Assembly: GCF_021601625.1 (NCBI RefSeq)
Contig: NZ_BQHR01000008.1
Span: 1 to 64,000 of the forward strand
Direction of reading: 5' to 3'
Length of the DNA stretch: 64,000 nt
Source of the DNA: Pseudomonas paraglycinae
Lineage (GTDB): Bacteria; Pseudomonadota; Gammaproteobacteria; Pseudomonadales; Pseudomonadaceae
Shown here: one piece after another, positions 33,837 to 55,039 of the stretch
Numbering within the stretch: the first letter of the stretch is position 1
Layout of the letters: each line of letters starts with the position of its first letter
The notes under the pieces: generated by a model
The model's database searches: none
Told to the model about the DNA's origin: nothing
What the model saw: only the letters and a program-made list of their open reading frames with translations
Position numbers and translations under genes: made by a program

Positions 33837-34708
33837 TGCTGACCTTCACCCTCGGCACCTTTGCCATCGCACTCAACCACCTGCTGCTGATCAGCGCGCT
33901 GGCGCTGGCGACCTTCGTCGGCTGGCGGGTGGCCAAGCGCGGCGGTGACAACCCCGAGTCGGCGCTGTTCAGCCTGTTTCTGCTCGGCATGCTGGCGGCG
34001 CGCATGGCGTTTGTCGCCATGTACTGGGGGCACTATCGCAACGATCTCTGGCAGATCATCGACTTGCGCGACGGCGGTTTTCTCGCCTGGCCGGGGGTGA
34101 TCGTGCTGTTGCTGGCGGCGCTGTATCGCGGCTGGCGCCGGCCGGGTTTGCGTCGACCGCTGGGCTTCGGCGTGGTCAGCGGCGTGGCGTTCTGGGTGCT
34201 GGCGACCCTGTCGCTGAACATCTACGAGCAAGGCACACGCCTGCCGGACATCACCCTGCGCAACGCCGCCGGGGAAACCGTGAAACTCACCGACTATCAG
34301 GGCGGGCCGCTGGTGATCAATCTGTGGGCCACCTGGTGCCCGCCGTGCCGACGGGAAATGCCGGTGCTGGAAAACGCCCAGCAACAACGCCCGGACCTGA
34401 CGTTCCTGTTCGTCAACCAGGCCGAAAGCATGCAAAGCGTTGCGACTTTTCTCGAAACCCAGGGCCTGAGCCTGAACAACGTGCTGTTCGACCGCAGCGG
34501 ACGTCTCGGCCAGGCCGTGGGCTCCATGGCCCTGCCGACTACCCTGTTCTATAGCCCGGACGGTCGCCTGCTGGGCAGCCATCTGGGCGAGTTGTCGAAC
34601 GCCAGCCTGGCCCGCGCCCTGGAAAACTTCGATACCCCGGCTTCCAGTCCGAACCCGGCCACCTCTTCTTCAAGGAAACTGCCATGCCCCGCCTCCGCCA
34701 CCTGCTGA
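33836..34708 (+). CDS. TlpA-like thioredoxin fused to an Lgt-like membrane domain
   Basis: This 290-residue protein has three or four N-terminal membrane helices (about 5-30, 45-65, 85-100 and 112-128), a region resembling prolipoprotein diacylglyceryl transferases. A periplasmic TlpA/DsbE-type thioredoxin domain follows, with NLWATWCPPCR (Cys168 and Cys171) and the cis-Pro region ALPTTLFY. It probably receives electrons from DsbD and reduces periplasmic targets or DsbG. Its start is fused to the dsbD stop (TAATG). It corresponds to PA2477, called dsbE in some work. The C-terminal 25 bases overlap dsbG. Confidence 0.82.
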   Translation: MLTFTLGTFAIALNHLLLISALALATFVGWRVAKRGGDNPESALFSLFLLGMLAARMAFVAMYWGHYRNDLWQIIDLRDGGFLAWPGVIVLLLAALYRGWRRPGLRRPLGFGVVSGVAFWVLATLSLNIYEQGTRLPDITLRNAAGETVKLTDYQGGPLVINLWATWCPPCRREMPVLENAQQQRPDLTFLFVNQAESMQSVATFLETQGLSLNNVLFDRSGRLGQAVGSMALPTTLFYSPDGRLLGSHLGELSNASLARALENFDTPASSPNPATSSSRKLPCPASATC

Positions 34709-35454
34709 CACTGACCATGAGCGCAGCCCTGCTGCACTTGCCGTCGGTCCAGGCCGCCGAAGAACTGCCTGAAGCGATCAAGAAGATCGAAGCCAAGGGC
34801 GCGAAAATCGTCGGCCAGTTCGACGCGCCGGACGGCTTGCGCGGTTACGCCGCGCAATACCAGAACCGCGGCATGGCGCTGTACCTGACGCCGGACGGCA
34901 AGCATGTGCTGCTGGGCAACCTGTACGACGCCGACGGCAATGACCTGAGCAGCGCGCCGCTGCAAAAACTGGTCTACGCGCCGATGGCCAAGGAAGTCTG
35001 GGCCAAGTTCGAAGCAAGCAACTGGATTCAGGACGGCAACAAGGATGCGCCGCGCACGGTGTATCTGTTCAGCGACCCGAACTGCCCGTACTGCAACATG
35101 TTCTGGGAACAGGCCCGTCCATGGGTCAAGGCCGGCAAGGTGCAGTTGCGGCACATCATGGTCGGCATCATCCGCGAAGACAGCCCGGCCAAATCCGCCG
35201 CCCTGCTCGCCGCCAAAGACCCGAGCAAGGCCCTGGAGGATCATGAGAAGGCCGGCAAGGCCAGCACCCTCAAGGCCTTGAAGGACATTCCGGTCGCCGT
35301 GCAGACCAAACTCGCGGCGAACATGCAGTTGATGGAAGACCTGGACTTGCAGGCCACCCCGGCGATCTTCTACATGGACGACAAGGGCGAACTGCAACAA
35401 CAGCAAGGCGCGCCGACGCCGGACAAACTGGCGAAGATTCTCGGCCCGAAATAA
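34684..35454 (+). CDS. dsbG: Thiol:disulfide interchange protein DsbG
   Basis: This 256-residue periplasmic isomerase/reductase has a signal peptide (to about residue 24, VQA-AEE), an N-terminal dimerisation domain and a thioredoxin domain with FSDPNCPYCNMF (Cys134 and Cys137). The CPYC motif and TPAIFY cis-proline loop fit DsbG/DsbC. AAGGA lies upstream of the ATG, inside the tlpA end. DsbG protects single cysteines from over-oxidation, reduced by DsbD, so the operon is a complete reducing branch. A strong terminator follows at once. Confidence 0.88.
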   Translation: MPRLRHLLTLTMSAALLHLPSVQAAEELPEAIKKIEAKGAKIVGQFDAPDGLRGYAAQYQNRGMALYLTPDGKHVLLGNLYDADGNDLSSAPLQKLVYAPMAKEVWAKFEASNWIQDGNKDAPRTVYLFSDPNCPYCNMFWEQARPWVKAGKVQLRHIMVGIIREDSPAKSAALLAAKDPSKALEDHEKAGKASTLKALKDIPVAVQTKLAANMQLMEDLDLQATPAIFYMDDKGELQQQQGAPTPDKLAKILGPK

Positions 35455-35484
35455 AAAAACGCCCACGCAATGCGTGGGCGTTTT
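35453..35484. terminator. Terminator between dsbG and the alpha/beta hydrolase
   Basis: An A run and ACGCCCACGC pair with GCGTGGGCGT followed by TTTT. The stem is strong and flanked by A/T runs, so it can serve both convergent genes. Confidence 0.85.
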
Positions 35485-35486
35485 CG

Positions 35487-36299
35487 TTACTTCCGCTCAG
35501 CCAGAAACTTCAGCAGCGTGTCGGTCACAAACTCCGGATTCTCCAGATTGGAGATATGCCCCGCCTCCGGCACCAGCACACACGGACAGCCAATCAGCTC
35601 AGCCATTTCCCGTGCTTCCGACGGCGGGCGTGGTTTGTCCTGATCGCCGCAGACCACCAGCGTGGTGGCCGCATTCAGTTCGCCCAGACGCGGCAACAGA
35701 TCGTCACGGCCAAAGGTGATGCGCCCCATCGGCACGATGCTGTCGCGCAGGCGTTCGGCCGAATAGCCGGCGAGTTTTGCGCGGAAATCCTGATACAGCG
35801 CCGACTCTCGATCGATGTCCGGGCGGAAAAAGATCGGCACCACGATATCCAGCAGTTGCTCGGAGATCCCGCCGCTTTCCTCGATCTGTTTGAACAGCGA
35901 GAAATAGTACTGGCGAGTCGGCTCCGGCTCGACGCCTACGTAAGTGTCCATCAGCACCAGACCGTTGAGCCGCTGCGGCGCCGACAACGCCAGACGCACG
36001 CCCCACATGCCGCCGACCGACAGCCCGACCAGTGTCACCCGATCGATGTCCAGATGATCGAGCAACGCCAGTGCCTGACGGGCGATGTCGTCCAGCGAAG
36101 CGGTGCCTTCAGGCAAGCGACCGGATTCGCCGTGCCCCCACAGATCCAGTGCAATCACCCGATAGTGCGGCGACAGCGCAGCGATCTGCGGCGCCCACAT
36201 GGCCTGGTCCCACAGGTAACTGCCGGCCAGCAACACCGCCGGGCCTGTGCCTTGATCAATGTAGTGAAGCGCCTGTCCGTCAACTTCGAAGAAAGCCAT
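35487..36299 (-). CDS. Alpha/beta hydrolase downstream of pvdL
   Basis: This 270-residue alpha/beta hydrolase has the serine elbow GLSVGG (Ser near residue 94), a WGHGESGRLP stretch after the oxyanion strand, an acid in CGDQDKPRP (about 214) and His in EAGHISNLENP (about 242). It looks like an esterase or lactonase. It lies downstream of pvdL in the same direction, but a terminator separates them, so co-expression with pyoverdine genes is not implied. It lacks the features of the stand-alone NRPS thioesterase PvdG. Confidence 0.75.
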   Translation of the reverse strand: MAFFEVDGQALHYIDQGTGPAVLLAGSYLWDQAMWAPQIAALSPHYRVIALDLWGHGESGRLPEGTASLDDIARQALALLDHLDIDRVTLVGLSVGGMWGVRLALSAPQRLNGLVLMDTYVGVEPEPTRQYYFSLFKQIEESGGISEQLLDIVVPIFFRPDIDRESALYQDFRAKLAGYSAERLRDSIVPMGRITFGRDDLLPRLGELNAATTLVVCGDQDKPRPPSEAREMAELIGCPCVLVPEAGHISNLENPEFVTDTLLKFLAERK

Positions 36300-36313
36300 C
36301 GATCACCCCCGCG

Positions 36314-36349
36314 ACAAAAAAGAGAACCGGCAGACTGAGCTGCCGGTTC
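36314..36349 (-). terminator. Rho-independent terminator of pvdL
   Basis: On the minus strand GAACCGGCAG pairs with CTGCCGGTTC (36349-36324) around a six-base loop, followed by TCTTTTTT. It lies 70 bp past the pvdL stop. Confidence 0.85.
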
Positions 36350-36419
36350 GGGATCGTCAACTATACAAACGTACATCCATGTTCCGGTTGATCGATGTTG
36401 AGTTCACAGACGCTGAAGA

Positions 36420-49421
<13,002 letters not shown>

Positions 49422-49574
49422 GAGGTTTCCTGCCTGAATTCGGCTTGCTGGTGGAATCGGGTTGGCTGCGGCATGCCCATGCAAGGCATGCGGGACACGG
49501 TCTTTGCCGACCGTGCAAGGCATTGGAATGCGGTAGGTCCGGGGCTGCGTACCCGGATCCATTCACCAATGAGA

Positions 49575-49598
49575 ACGGATGACGTCTTGAAATAATTA
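49575..49598 (-). promoter_or_regulatory. PvdS-type box of pvdL (one mismatch)
   Basis: The minus strand reads TAATT (49598-49594), 16 bp and CGT (49577-49575), one mismatch from TAAAT-N16-CGT, and CTAATT agrees with the extended consensus. It is the best candidate upstream of pvdL. Confidence 0.6.
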
Positions 49599-49702
49599 GT
49601 CGGCAGGCTGGATCGCCAACGGGGCTGGGCGCTTGGGCGAGTGCGGCGGCGTGTCGCAGTTCTCAGATCGCACTGTTATGGATCATTAGTTCTCTTTCTC
49701 AA

Positions 49703-49730
49703 TTGACAATCATTATCATTCAACATAATT
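49703..49730 (+). promoter_or_regulatory. Fur box and promoter of pvdS
   Basis: TGACAATCATTATCA (49704-49718) differs by one base from the 7-1-7 Fur consensus TGATAATNATTATCA. It overlaps TTGACA (-35, 49703-49708) and the spacer before ATAATT (49725-49730). Iron-loaded Fur would block the promoter. Confidence 0.85.
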
Positions 49731-49801
49731 TGTCGCTCGATGTGTAGGACGGCCCCGTCCCCCAGGCGTCCCACTAACCTATTGGCAGCAAGGTGATTTC
49801 C

Positions 49802-50356
49802 ATGACGGAACAAGTATCCACAAGCAGGTGCGATTCACCGCTACTTCAGGCATTCGTCGACAATCGACTGATTCTGGTCAAGATTGCAGCCCGCATTACC
49901 GGCTGCCGGTCACGCGCCGAAGATGTGGTGCAGGATGCGTTCTTCCGACTGCAGTCGGCGCCGCCGATCACGTCGTCGATCAAGGCCCAGCTGAGTTATC
50001 TGTTCCAGATCGTGCGCAATCTGGCGATCGATCACTACCGCAAACAGGCGCTGGAGCAGAAGTACGCCGGCCCCGAGGAGGAAGGGTTGAACGTGGTCAT
50101 TCAGGGCGCTTCGCCGGAAACCTCGCACATCAACTTCTCGACCCTGGAACACATCGCCGACGCGTTGACCGAGCTGCCGGTCCGCACCCGCTATGCGTTC
50201 GAGATGTACCGTCTGCACGGCGTGCCGCAGAAGGACATTGCCAAGGAACTCGGCGTTTCGCCAACGCTGGTCAACTTCATGATTCGCGATGCGCTGGTGC
50301 ACTGCCGCAAGGTATCCGGCAGCCGCGCCGATGCGGTGTCCGCGAACAGTCGCTGA
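49802..50356 (+). CDS. pvdS: ECF sigma factor PvdS
   Basis: This 184-residue iron-starvation sigma factor has region 2 (SRAEDVVQDAFFRLQSA, then LSYLFQIVRNLAIDHYRKQALEQKY) and region 4 (LPVRTRYAFEMYRLHGVPQKDIAKELGVSPTLVNFMIRDAL). It directs RNA polymerase to TAAAT-N16-CGT boxes such as those at 28362 and 51484. I chose the ATG at 49802 with AAGGTGA upstream; a GTG at 49793 would add three residues. It is divergent from pvdL and under a Fur box. In other strains it is held inactive by the anti-sigma factor FpvR, which is not in this window. Confidence 0.95.
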   Translation: MTEQVSTSRCDSPLLQAFVDNRLILVKIAARITGCRSRAEDVVQDAFFRLQSAPPITSSIKAQLSYLFQIVRNLAIDHYRKQALEQKYAGPEEEGLNVVIQGASPETSHINFSTLEHIADALTELPVRTRYAFEMYRLHGVPQKDIAKELGVSPTLVNFMIRDALVHCRKVSGSRADAVSANSR

Positions 50357-50370
50357 CCTGAAACAGAGCC

Positions 50371-50414
50371 AAAAAAAAGATCGCAGCCTTCGTTGAAGGG
50401 TTGCGATCTTTTTT
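50371..50414. terminator. Bidirectional terminator after pvdS
   Basis: AAAAAAGATCGCA (from about 50373) pairs with TGCGATCTTTTTT (to 50414) around CCTTCGTTGAAGGGT, giving a long stem bounded by A and T runs. It serves pvdS and the convergent acyltransferase gene. Confidence 0.88.
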
Positions 50415-50429
50415 GTTTTCAGCGAAATA

Positions 50430-51443
50430 TCACACCAGCGTGCACCGGTCGAAGAACCGCTCGCGCCCGAGAATCATCAGCGCCGCGCGCTTGTGCGGGA
50501 AATCGAATTCTTTCTCGCAGTGGAAGCACTGGTTGTGCATGTGGCCGATCATCTTCGCGTTGTCGGCACGCGGTTCGGCAACAACGCGCTGCGTGCGCGG
50601 ATCATCCAGGAACAGATAATGCACCAGCGCCGACAGCCAGCTCGCCACCTTGTGCGGGCCGCGATGGTCTTCTTCCCCGACCAGCATGTGAATGCCGCGA
50701 TCGTAATTGTCGGCATCGTAGAACGGCGCGATGCGATCTTCCTTGGCCCAGTAAGCTTCGAAATAGGCAAACGGCTGATCATCGAAACAACCGATCAGGG
50801 TCAGCGTGTGCGGATCGGCGTCGAGCTTGCTCAGGTACTCGCGATGCTGTTCGAGGCTGCCCTCTTCCTGCCAGAAACTCGCGACGCGCGGGCTGTTCTG
50901 CCAGCGATTGAAACGCGCCAGATCCTGCTCGATCTCCACCGTTCGCAGGGAAATCCAGGCACCGAGACGGGCATCGAAACGCCGATAGACTTCCCCACGC
51001 GGTTTCACCGGGCGCAGCGGATGACGCTTGCCGTTGCTGATGACCATCTGCTGCGGATAGCTGCCGGTCAGCGATGTGCCGAGCCACGGCTGCGGCAGTT
51101 GCCAGAACAGCGTGCGCTCGCAGCGGTATTCACCCGCCACTTCAGTGCCCACCAGCAAACCGCTGAGCAAGGCTTCGGTCGGCGCCTGATCGAGTTGCCA
51201 GATCAATTGCTGACGCGCCGGATCCCGGGCAAACAGCCAATAACAGGCTGCCCACAGCGCCTGGCCCGGCGGCAGTGCATAGCGCTCATCGATCTGGATC
51301 GGCCCCTGGCCTTCACGATCAAGACGCAGGCGAATCAGCGGTTGCCCGTCCAGGCTCAGGCTCAGACGGCTTTCGGTGGCATCGGCTACCAGTTGGCTGC
51401 CCGAAGGCAGGGCCAGGGCAGTCAGGTCATTCAGATTGGACAT
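50430..51443 (-). CDS. AlcB/IucB-type siderophore acyltransferase (pvdYII-like hydroxyornithine acetylase)
   Basis: This 337-residue protein has an unassigned N-terminal half (about 1-150) and a C-terminal GNAT domain of the AlcB/IucB siderophore type (ISLRTVEIEQDLARFNRWQNSPRVASFWQEEGSLEQHREYLSKL, then FEAYWAKEDRIAPFYDADNYDRGIHMLVGEEDHRG). The conserved His/Asp-rich stretch ending NQCFHCEKEFDFPHKRAALMILGRERFF is typical. Such enzymes acylate N-hydroxylated ornithine or lysine. A perfect PvdS box upstream (51484-51507) places it in the pyoverdine regulon. It is probably the acetylase that makes acetyl-hydroxyornithine, as PvdYII does in P. aeruginosa type II strains. The acyl group is inferred. 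Confidence 0.8.
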   Translation of the reverse strand: MSNLNDLTALALPSGSQLVADATESRLSLSLDGQPLIRLRLDREGQGPIQIDERYALPPGQALWAACYWLFARDPARQQLIWQLDQAPTEALLSGLLVGTEVAGEYRCERTLFWQLPQPWLGTSLTGSYPQQMVISNGKRHPLRPVKPRGEVYRRFDARLGAWISLRTVEIEQDLARFNRWQNSPRVASFWQEEGSLEQHREYLSKLDADPHTLTLIGCFDDQPFAYFEAYWAKEDRIAPFYDADNYDRGIHMLVGEEDHRGPHKVASWLSALVHYLFLDDPRTQRVVAEPRADNAKMIGHMHNQCFHCEKEFDFPHKRAALMILGRERFFDRCTLV

Positions 51444-51483
51444 GGGTCGGGCTCACGATAATCGTCGACAGTTCAACGATGGG

Positions 51484-51507
51484 ACGTGAGCCGGGGCGGG
51501 AAATTTA
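51484..51507 (-). promoter_or_regulatory. PvdS (iron-starvation) box of the acyltransferase gene
   Basis: On the minus strand TAAAT (51507-51503), 16 bp and CGT (51486-51484) match the PvdS consensus exactly, preceded by CC as in the extended site. It lies 41 bp before the ATG at 51443. Confidence 0.85.
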
Positions 51508-51530
51508 GGCCGTTCGGCAAAAACCGCCGG

Positions 51531-52328
51531 TCATTGATGCGGTACCGGCACCACCGCAATCTTGTACGGATCGAAGATCTTCAGCATCTGCCCGTTGTCG
51601 CGCAGGCCCTGCAGCAGCTTGCCGAACGCTTCACCGGTGATCGGCGCCTTCGGACTGAGAATCGCGTAGTGGTGGTAGATCTGGTCGATGCGCTGGGACA
51701 CCAGCAACTCGTCGCGCACCTTTTCGTTGCGCAGCAGGTAATCGAACAGGTACGAGCGAGTCACCAACGCAATGTCCGCGCGCCCGCGCAAGACCATCAG
51801 CAGGTTGCTGTCGTGGGAATAGGTCAGCGTGGCGTTGTAGGTTTCGGCGAGGTACTTGGGATCGGCGTTGAAGTTGGCGAATTCGTAGTGATAGCCGCTG
51901 TACAGCGCCAGCCTTTTGCCCTTGAGATCCGCGAAGTAGTTCTGCTGGCGTCCGGGCTTGTTCTGCGCGACGAAAATCTCTGCGTCCTCAAGCCCCATGT
52001 CGACGGTGGTGTGGGGAATGTCTTTCCAGCCCCACTCCGGATTTTCGAAGATCGCCATGTCGGTGCGGCCATCCTTGAAATCGCCGAACCGGCGAGGAAT
52101 CGAGGTGGGCACCAGTTCAAAACGATAGTCGCTCTGGGCGCTGTTCAACGCGGCGACCAGTTCCGGCAGCAGGCCGGTGTCGGCGCCGTTTTCCGGGCGA
52201 ATGGTGTAGGGCGGAAAATGCGCTGCGCCCACCCGAACCACCTGCGCCGCCGGAGCAGGCAATACCCATAAAGCAGCCAGCGCTGCGAGCATCAGCCCGG
52301 CGGCCGTCCGAATTGGCGAAGACTTCAA
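51531..52328 (-). CDS. Family-3 periplasmic solute-binding protein
   Basis: This 265-residue protein has a signal peptide (to about residue 28, APA-AQVVRVG) and the fold of amino-acid-type binding proteins: VRVGAAHFPPYTIRPENGADTGLLPELV at the start, FKDGRTDMAIFENPEWG near 84-100 and GRADIALVTRSYLF near 185. The start is a TTG at 52328 (GGGGTG upstream), which gives a charged n-region; the next in-frame ATG (52292) has no ribosome site. No permease or ATPase gene is adjacent, so it is an orphan that may sense or deliver an unknown ligand. Confidence 0.72.
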   Translation of the reverse strand: MKSSPIRTAAGLMLAALAALWVLPAPAAQVVRVGAAHFPPYTIRPENGADTGLLPELVAALNSAQSDYRFELVPTSIPRRFGDFKDGRTDMAIFENPEWGWKDIPHTTVDMGLEDAEIFVAQNKPGRQQNYFADLKGKRLALYSGYHYEFANFNADPKYLAETYNATLTYSHDSNLLMVLRGRADIALVTRSYLFDYLLRNEKVRDELLVSQRIDQIYHHYAILSPKAPITGEAFGKLLQGLRDNGQMLKIFDPYKIAVVPVPHQ

Positions 52329-52419
52329 AACACCCCACTCCCCGAAAAAGTACCGATCATTGCATTCAAGCTAGGCGGTTTCGCCCAGTTAGCCAGTTTC
52401 CCGGCCCGATAGAAAGCGC

Positions 52420-53043
52420 CTAGCGCTCCTCGAGCACCAGAATCAGCGCTTCTTCGGCCAGTTGGTCCAGGCTCAGGCTGCCGCCGGCGCGGAACCAGGT
52501 GGTGGTCCAGGACAGCGCGCCCGTGAGAAAACGTCGGGTAATGAACACGTCGCCACGGATGAATCCCGCCTCCTTGGCCTCGCCCAGCACTTGCAGCCAG
52601 AGGTCTTCGTAGATGTCGCGCAGCGCCAGCACCTTGGCCTGGCCGTCTTCGGACAGCGAGCGCCATTCATACACCAGCACCGCCATCGCCTCGCCGCTGC
52701 CGCCCATGATCGACTGCAATTCGCAGCGGATCAGCGCCAGCACCCGCTCGCGCACATCGGCGGCATCGGCAAGGGCCGCACGCATCAGCGCAGTGTTGTA
52801 GCGGATGGTTTCTTCCATCACCGCTCGCAGGATTTCATCCTTGCTCTTGAAGTGATGAAAGATGCTGCCGGACTGAATCCCCACGGCACCGGCCAGATCG
52901 CGCACGGTGGTGCGCTCGTAGCCTTTGTTGCGGAACAGGTGGGCCGCCACTTGCAGCAGTTTGCCGCGAGCGCTGTCCGGATCGGTCAACTGGCCGGCAT
53001 CGACCAGTTCACGCATGACCCTCAGGGCTTTTTGCTCGTCCAC
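52420..53043 (-). CDS. atuR: TetR-family repressor AtuR
   Basis: This 207-residue repressor has an N-terminal helix-turn-helix (ARGKLLQVAAHLFRNKGYERTTVRDLAGAVGIQSGSIFHHFKSKDEILRAVM, about 25-75) and a ligand-binding domain. It is divergent from atuABCDEF with two mirror-image 16-bp operators between, as for P. aeruginosa AtuR, which is released by acyclic terpene intermediates. I chose the GTG at 53043, with AGGAG 7 bases upstream; a TTG at 53070 lacks support. Confidence 0.87.
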   Translation of the reverse strand: MDEQKALRVMRELVDAGQLTDPDSARGKLLQVAAHLFRNKGYERTTVRDLAGAVGIQSGSIFHHFKSKDEILRAVMEETIRYNTALMRAALADAADVRERVLALIRCELQSIMGGSGEAMAVLVYEWRSLSEDGQAKVLALRDIYEDLWLQVLGEAKEAGFIRGDVFITRRFLTGALSWTTTWFRAGGSLSLDQLAEEALILVLEER

Positions 53044-53130
53044 CCGTTCTCTCCTACAGTCGTCAGTCAAATGCGCCGTACGCCTCAGAAACGGCGGGGT
53101 TGCGCGGGCAATTTAAGCCGCCGGCGGTGA

Positions 53131-53146
53131 CCAAGCAAGCGCTTGG
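53131..53146. promoter_or_regulatory. AtuR operator 1
   Basis: CCAAGCAAGCGCTTGG is itself a dyad (CCAAGC-N4-GCTTGG) and is the exact reverse complement of operator 2 at 53175-53190, 28 bp away. It is the copy nearer atuR. Confidence 0.8.
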
Positions 53147-53166
53147 GCTGAAGATAATTTCAAGCG

Positions 53167-53196
53167 TTTACAAACCAAGCGCTTGCTTGGTAGTCT
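53167..53196 (+). promoter_or_regulatory. atuA promoter overlapped by AtuR operator 2
   Basis: TTTACA (53167-53172) and TAGTCT (53191-53196) are 18 bp apart and make a plausible promoter. The operator CCAAGCGCTTGCTTGG (53175-53190) fills the spacer, so bound AtuR would exclude RNA polymerase. Confidence 0.65.
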
Positions 53197-53236
53197 CGAT
53201 GCACTTCTGTCACAGGTTGCTGAGTCGGAGATCAAA

Positions 53237-55027
53237 ATGCCCACCACGGTTCGCATCGGATGCGCCAGCGCATTCTGGGGAGACACCTCGACCGCCGCCG
53301 CGCAGCTTGTGGCCGCAGGACAGCTGGATTATCTGGTCTTCGACTACCTCGCCGAAATCACCATGTCGATCATGGCCGGCGCGCGCATGAAGGATCCGCA
53401 GGCCGGGTTCGCCGGCGATTTCATCGAAGTCCTCGCGCCTCTGTTGCCGCAACTGGCCGAACAGAACATTCGCGTCATCAGCAATGCCGGCGGGGTCAAT
53501 CCAAAGGCCTGCGCCGCCGCGCTGCAAGCGGCCTGCGACAAGGCTGGCGTGGCACTGAAAATCGCCGTGCTGTCGGGCGATGACCTGCAACCGCACTTCA
53601 AACACCTCGCCTCCCAAGGCATCACGGAAATGTTCAGCGGCGCCCCACTGCCGCCGATGTGCGTGTCGACCAACGCCTACCTCGGCGCGCCGGGCATCGT
53701 CGAAGCCCTGCGCCTTGGCGCCGACATCGTGATCACCGGCCGGGTGGTCGACAGCGCAGTGGTCAGTGCCGCGCTGGTGCACGAATTCAGCTGGTCCTGG
53801 CACAACTACGACAAACTCGCGCAAGCCGCCCTGGCCGGGCACATCATCGAATGCGGCGCGCAGTGCACCGGCGGCAACTTCACCGACTGGCGCGACGTGC
53901 CGGATTACGAACACATCGGTTTCCCGATCGTCGAAGTCAGCGCCGACGGCCAGTTCATCGTCAGCAAACCCGAAGGCTCCGGCGGACTGGTTACGCCACT
54001 GACCGTCGGCGAGCAGATGCTCTACGAAATCGGTGATCCGCAGGCCTATCTGTTGCCCGATGTGGTCTGCGATTTCAGCCAGGTCAAACTCCAGCAACAA
54101 GGCAAAAACGCGGTCCGGGTCCACGGCGCCAAAGGCTTGCCGCCCAGCGACCAATACAAGGTCAGCGCAACGTATCCGGACGGTTTCCGTTGCACCGCCA
54201 GTTGCCTGATCGCCGGCATCGATGCCGTGGAGAAAGCCCGGCGCGTCAGCCAGGCGATTCTCGACAAAACCTCGGAGATGCTCGACCAGAAAGGTCTCGG
54301 GCCCTACACCGAAACCCACGTCGAACTGCTCGGCAGCGAAGCCACCTACGGCCCTCACGGCCAGCGCCGGGACAGCCGCGAAGTGGTGATTAAACTCGCC
54401 GTGCGCCACCCGAACAAACAAGCGTTGATCCTGTTCTCCCGGGAGATCGCCCAGGCCGCCACCGGCATGGCGCCAGGGCTGACCGGGATCGTTGGCGGAC
54501 GGCCGACGGTATATCCGTTGATCCGGCTGTTCTCGTTCCTGATCGACAAAAGCGCCTGCACATTGCAGATCGACATCGCCGGCGAATCTCACCCGTTCAC
54601 CCTGCCCGCCCCTGCAACACTCGACAGTCAGGATCTGCCCCTGCCCCACGAAACGCCCAAACCCCAGGGCCGCGCCGACGCGAGCGTGCCATTGGTGAAA
54701 CTGGCCGTGGCGCGCTCCGGCGACAAGGGCAATCACAGCAACATCGGCGTCCTGCCGCGCCGTCCCGAATACCTGCCGTGGATCGCCGAAGCGCTGACCC
54801 CGGCGGTGGTCGTCGACTGGATGAGCCATGTCCTCGACCCGATTCACGGCCGGGTCGAGCGCTGGTATCTGCCGGGCACCCACAGCCTCAACTTCCTGCT
54901 GGAAAACGCCCTTGGTGGCGGCGGCGTGGCGAGCCTGCGCATCGACCCGCAAGGCAAGGCCTTCGCCCAGCAATTGCTGGAAATCCAGATCCCGGTGCCG
55001 CAGAGCATCGCCGAACAGTTCGACTAG
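53237..55027 (+). CDS. atuA: AtuA, acyclic terpene utilisation protein
   Basis: This 596-residue protein belongs to the AtuA family (DUF1446), found with citronellol/geraniol catabolic genes. It starts [40 protein letters not shown] and has a C-terminal part (about 480-590; [20 protein letters not shown]) typical of the family. Its reaction is not established, but it is required for growth on acyclic terpenes in P. aeruginosa. The ATG at 53237 has GGAG 7 bases upstream; an in-frame start at 53183 would lie inside the operator. It heads atuABCDEF. Confidence 0.9.
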   Translation: MPTTVRIGCASAFWGDTSTAAAQLVAAGQLDYLVFDYLAEITMSIMAGARMKDPQAGFAGDFIEVLAPLLPQLAEQNIRVISNAGGVNPKACAAALQAACDKAGVALKIAVLSGDDLQPHFKHLASQGITEMFSGAPLPPMCVSTNAYLGAPGIVEALRLGADIVITGRVVDSAVVSAALVHEFSWSWHNYDKLAQAALAGHIIECGAQCTGGNFTDWRDVPDYEHIGFPIVEVSADGQFIVSKPEGSGGLVTPLTVGEQMLYEIGDPQAYLLPDVVCDFSQVKLQQQGKNAVRVHGAKGLPPSDQYKVSATYPDGFRCTASCLIAGIDAVEKARRVSQAILDKTSEMLDQKGLGPYTETHVELLGSEATYGPHGQRRDSREVVIKLAVRHPNKQALILFSREIAQAATGMAPGLTGIVGGRPTVYPLIRLFSFLIDKSACTLQIDIAGESHPFTLPAPATLDSQDLPLPHETPKPQGRADASVPLVKLAVARSGDKGNHSNIGVLPRRPEYLPWIAEALTPAVVVDWMSHVLDPIHGRVERWYLPGTHSLNFLLENALGGGGVASLRIDPQGKAFAQQLLEIQIPVPQSIAEQFD

Positions 55028-55039
55028 AGGATTGGCACC

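Larger units (their letters stand above)
49422..49801. promoter_or_regulatory. Divergent pvdL-pvdS control region
   Basis: This 380-base region holds no gene. It carries a PvdS-type box for pvdL (49575-49598) and the Fur-box promoter of pvdS (49703-49730). The pvdL leader would be about 145 bases long. Short GCATG-containing repeats near 49480-49500 have no clear role. Confidence 0.7.
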
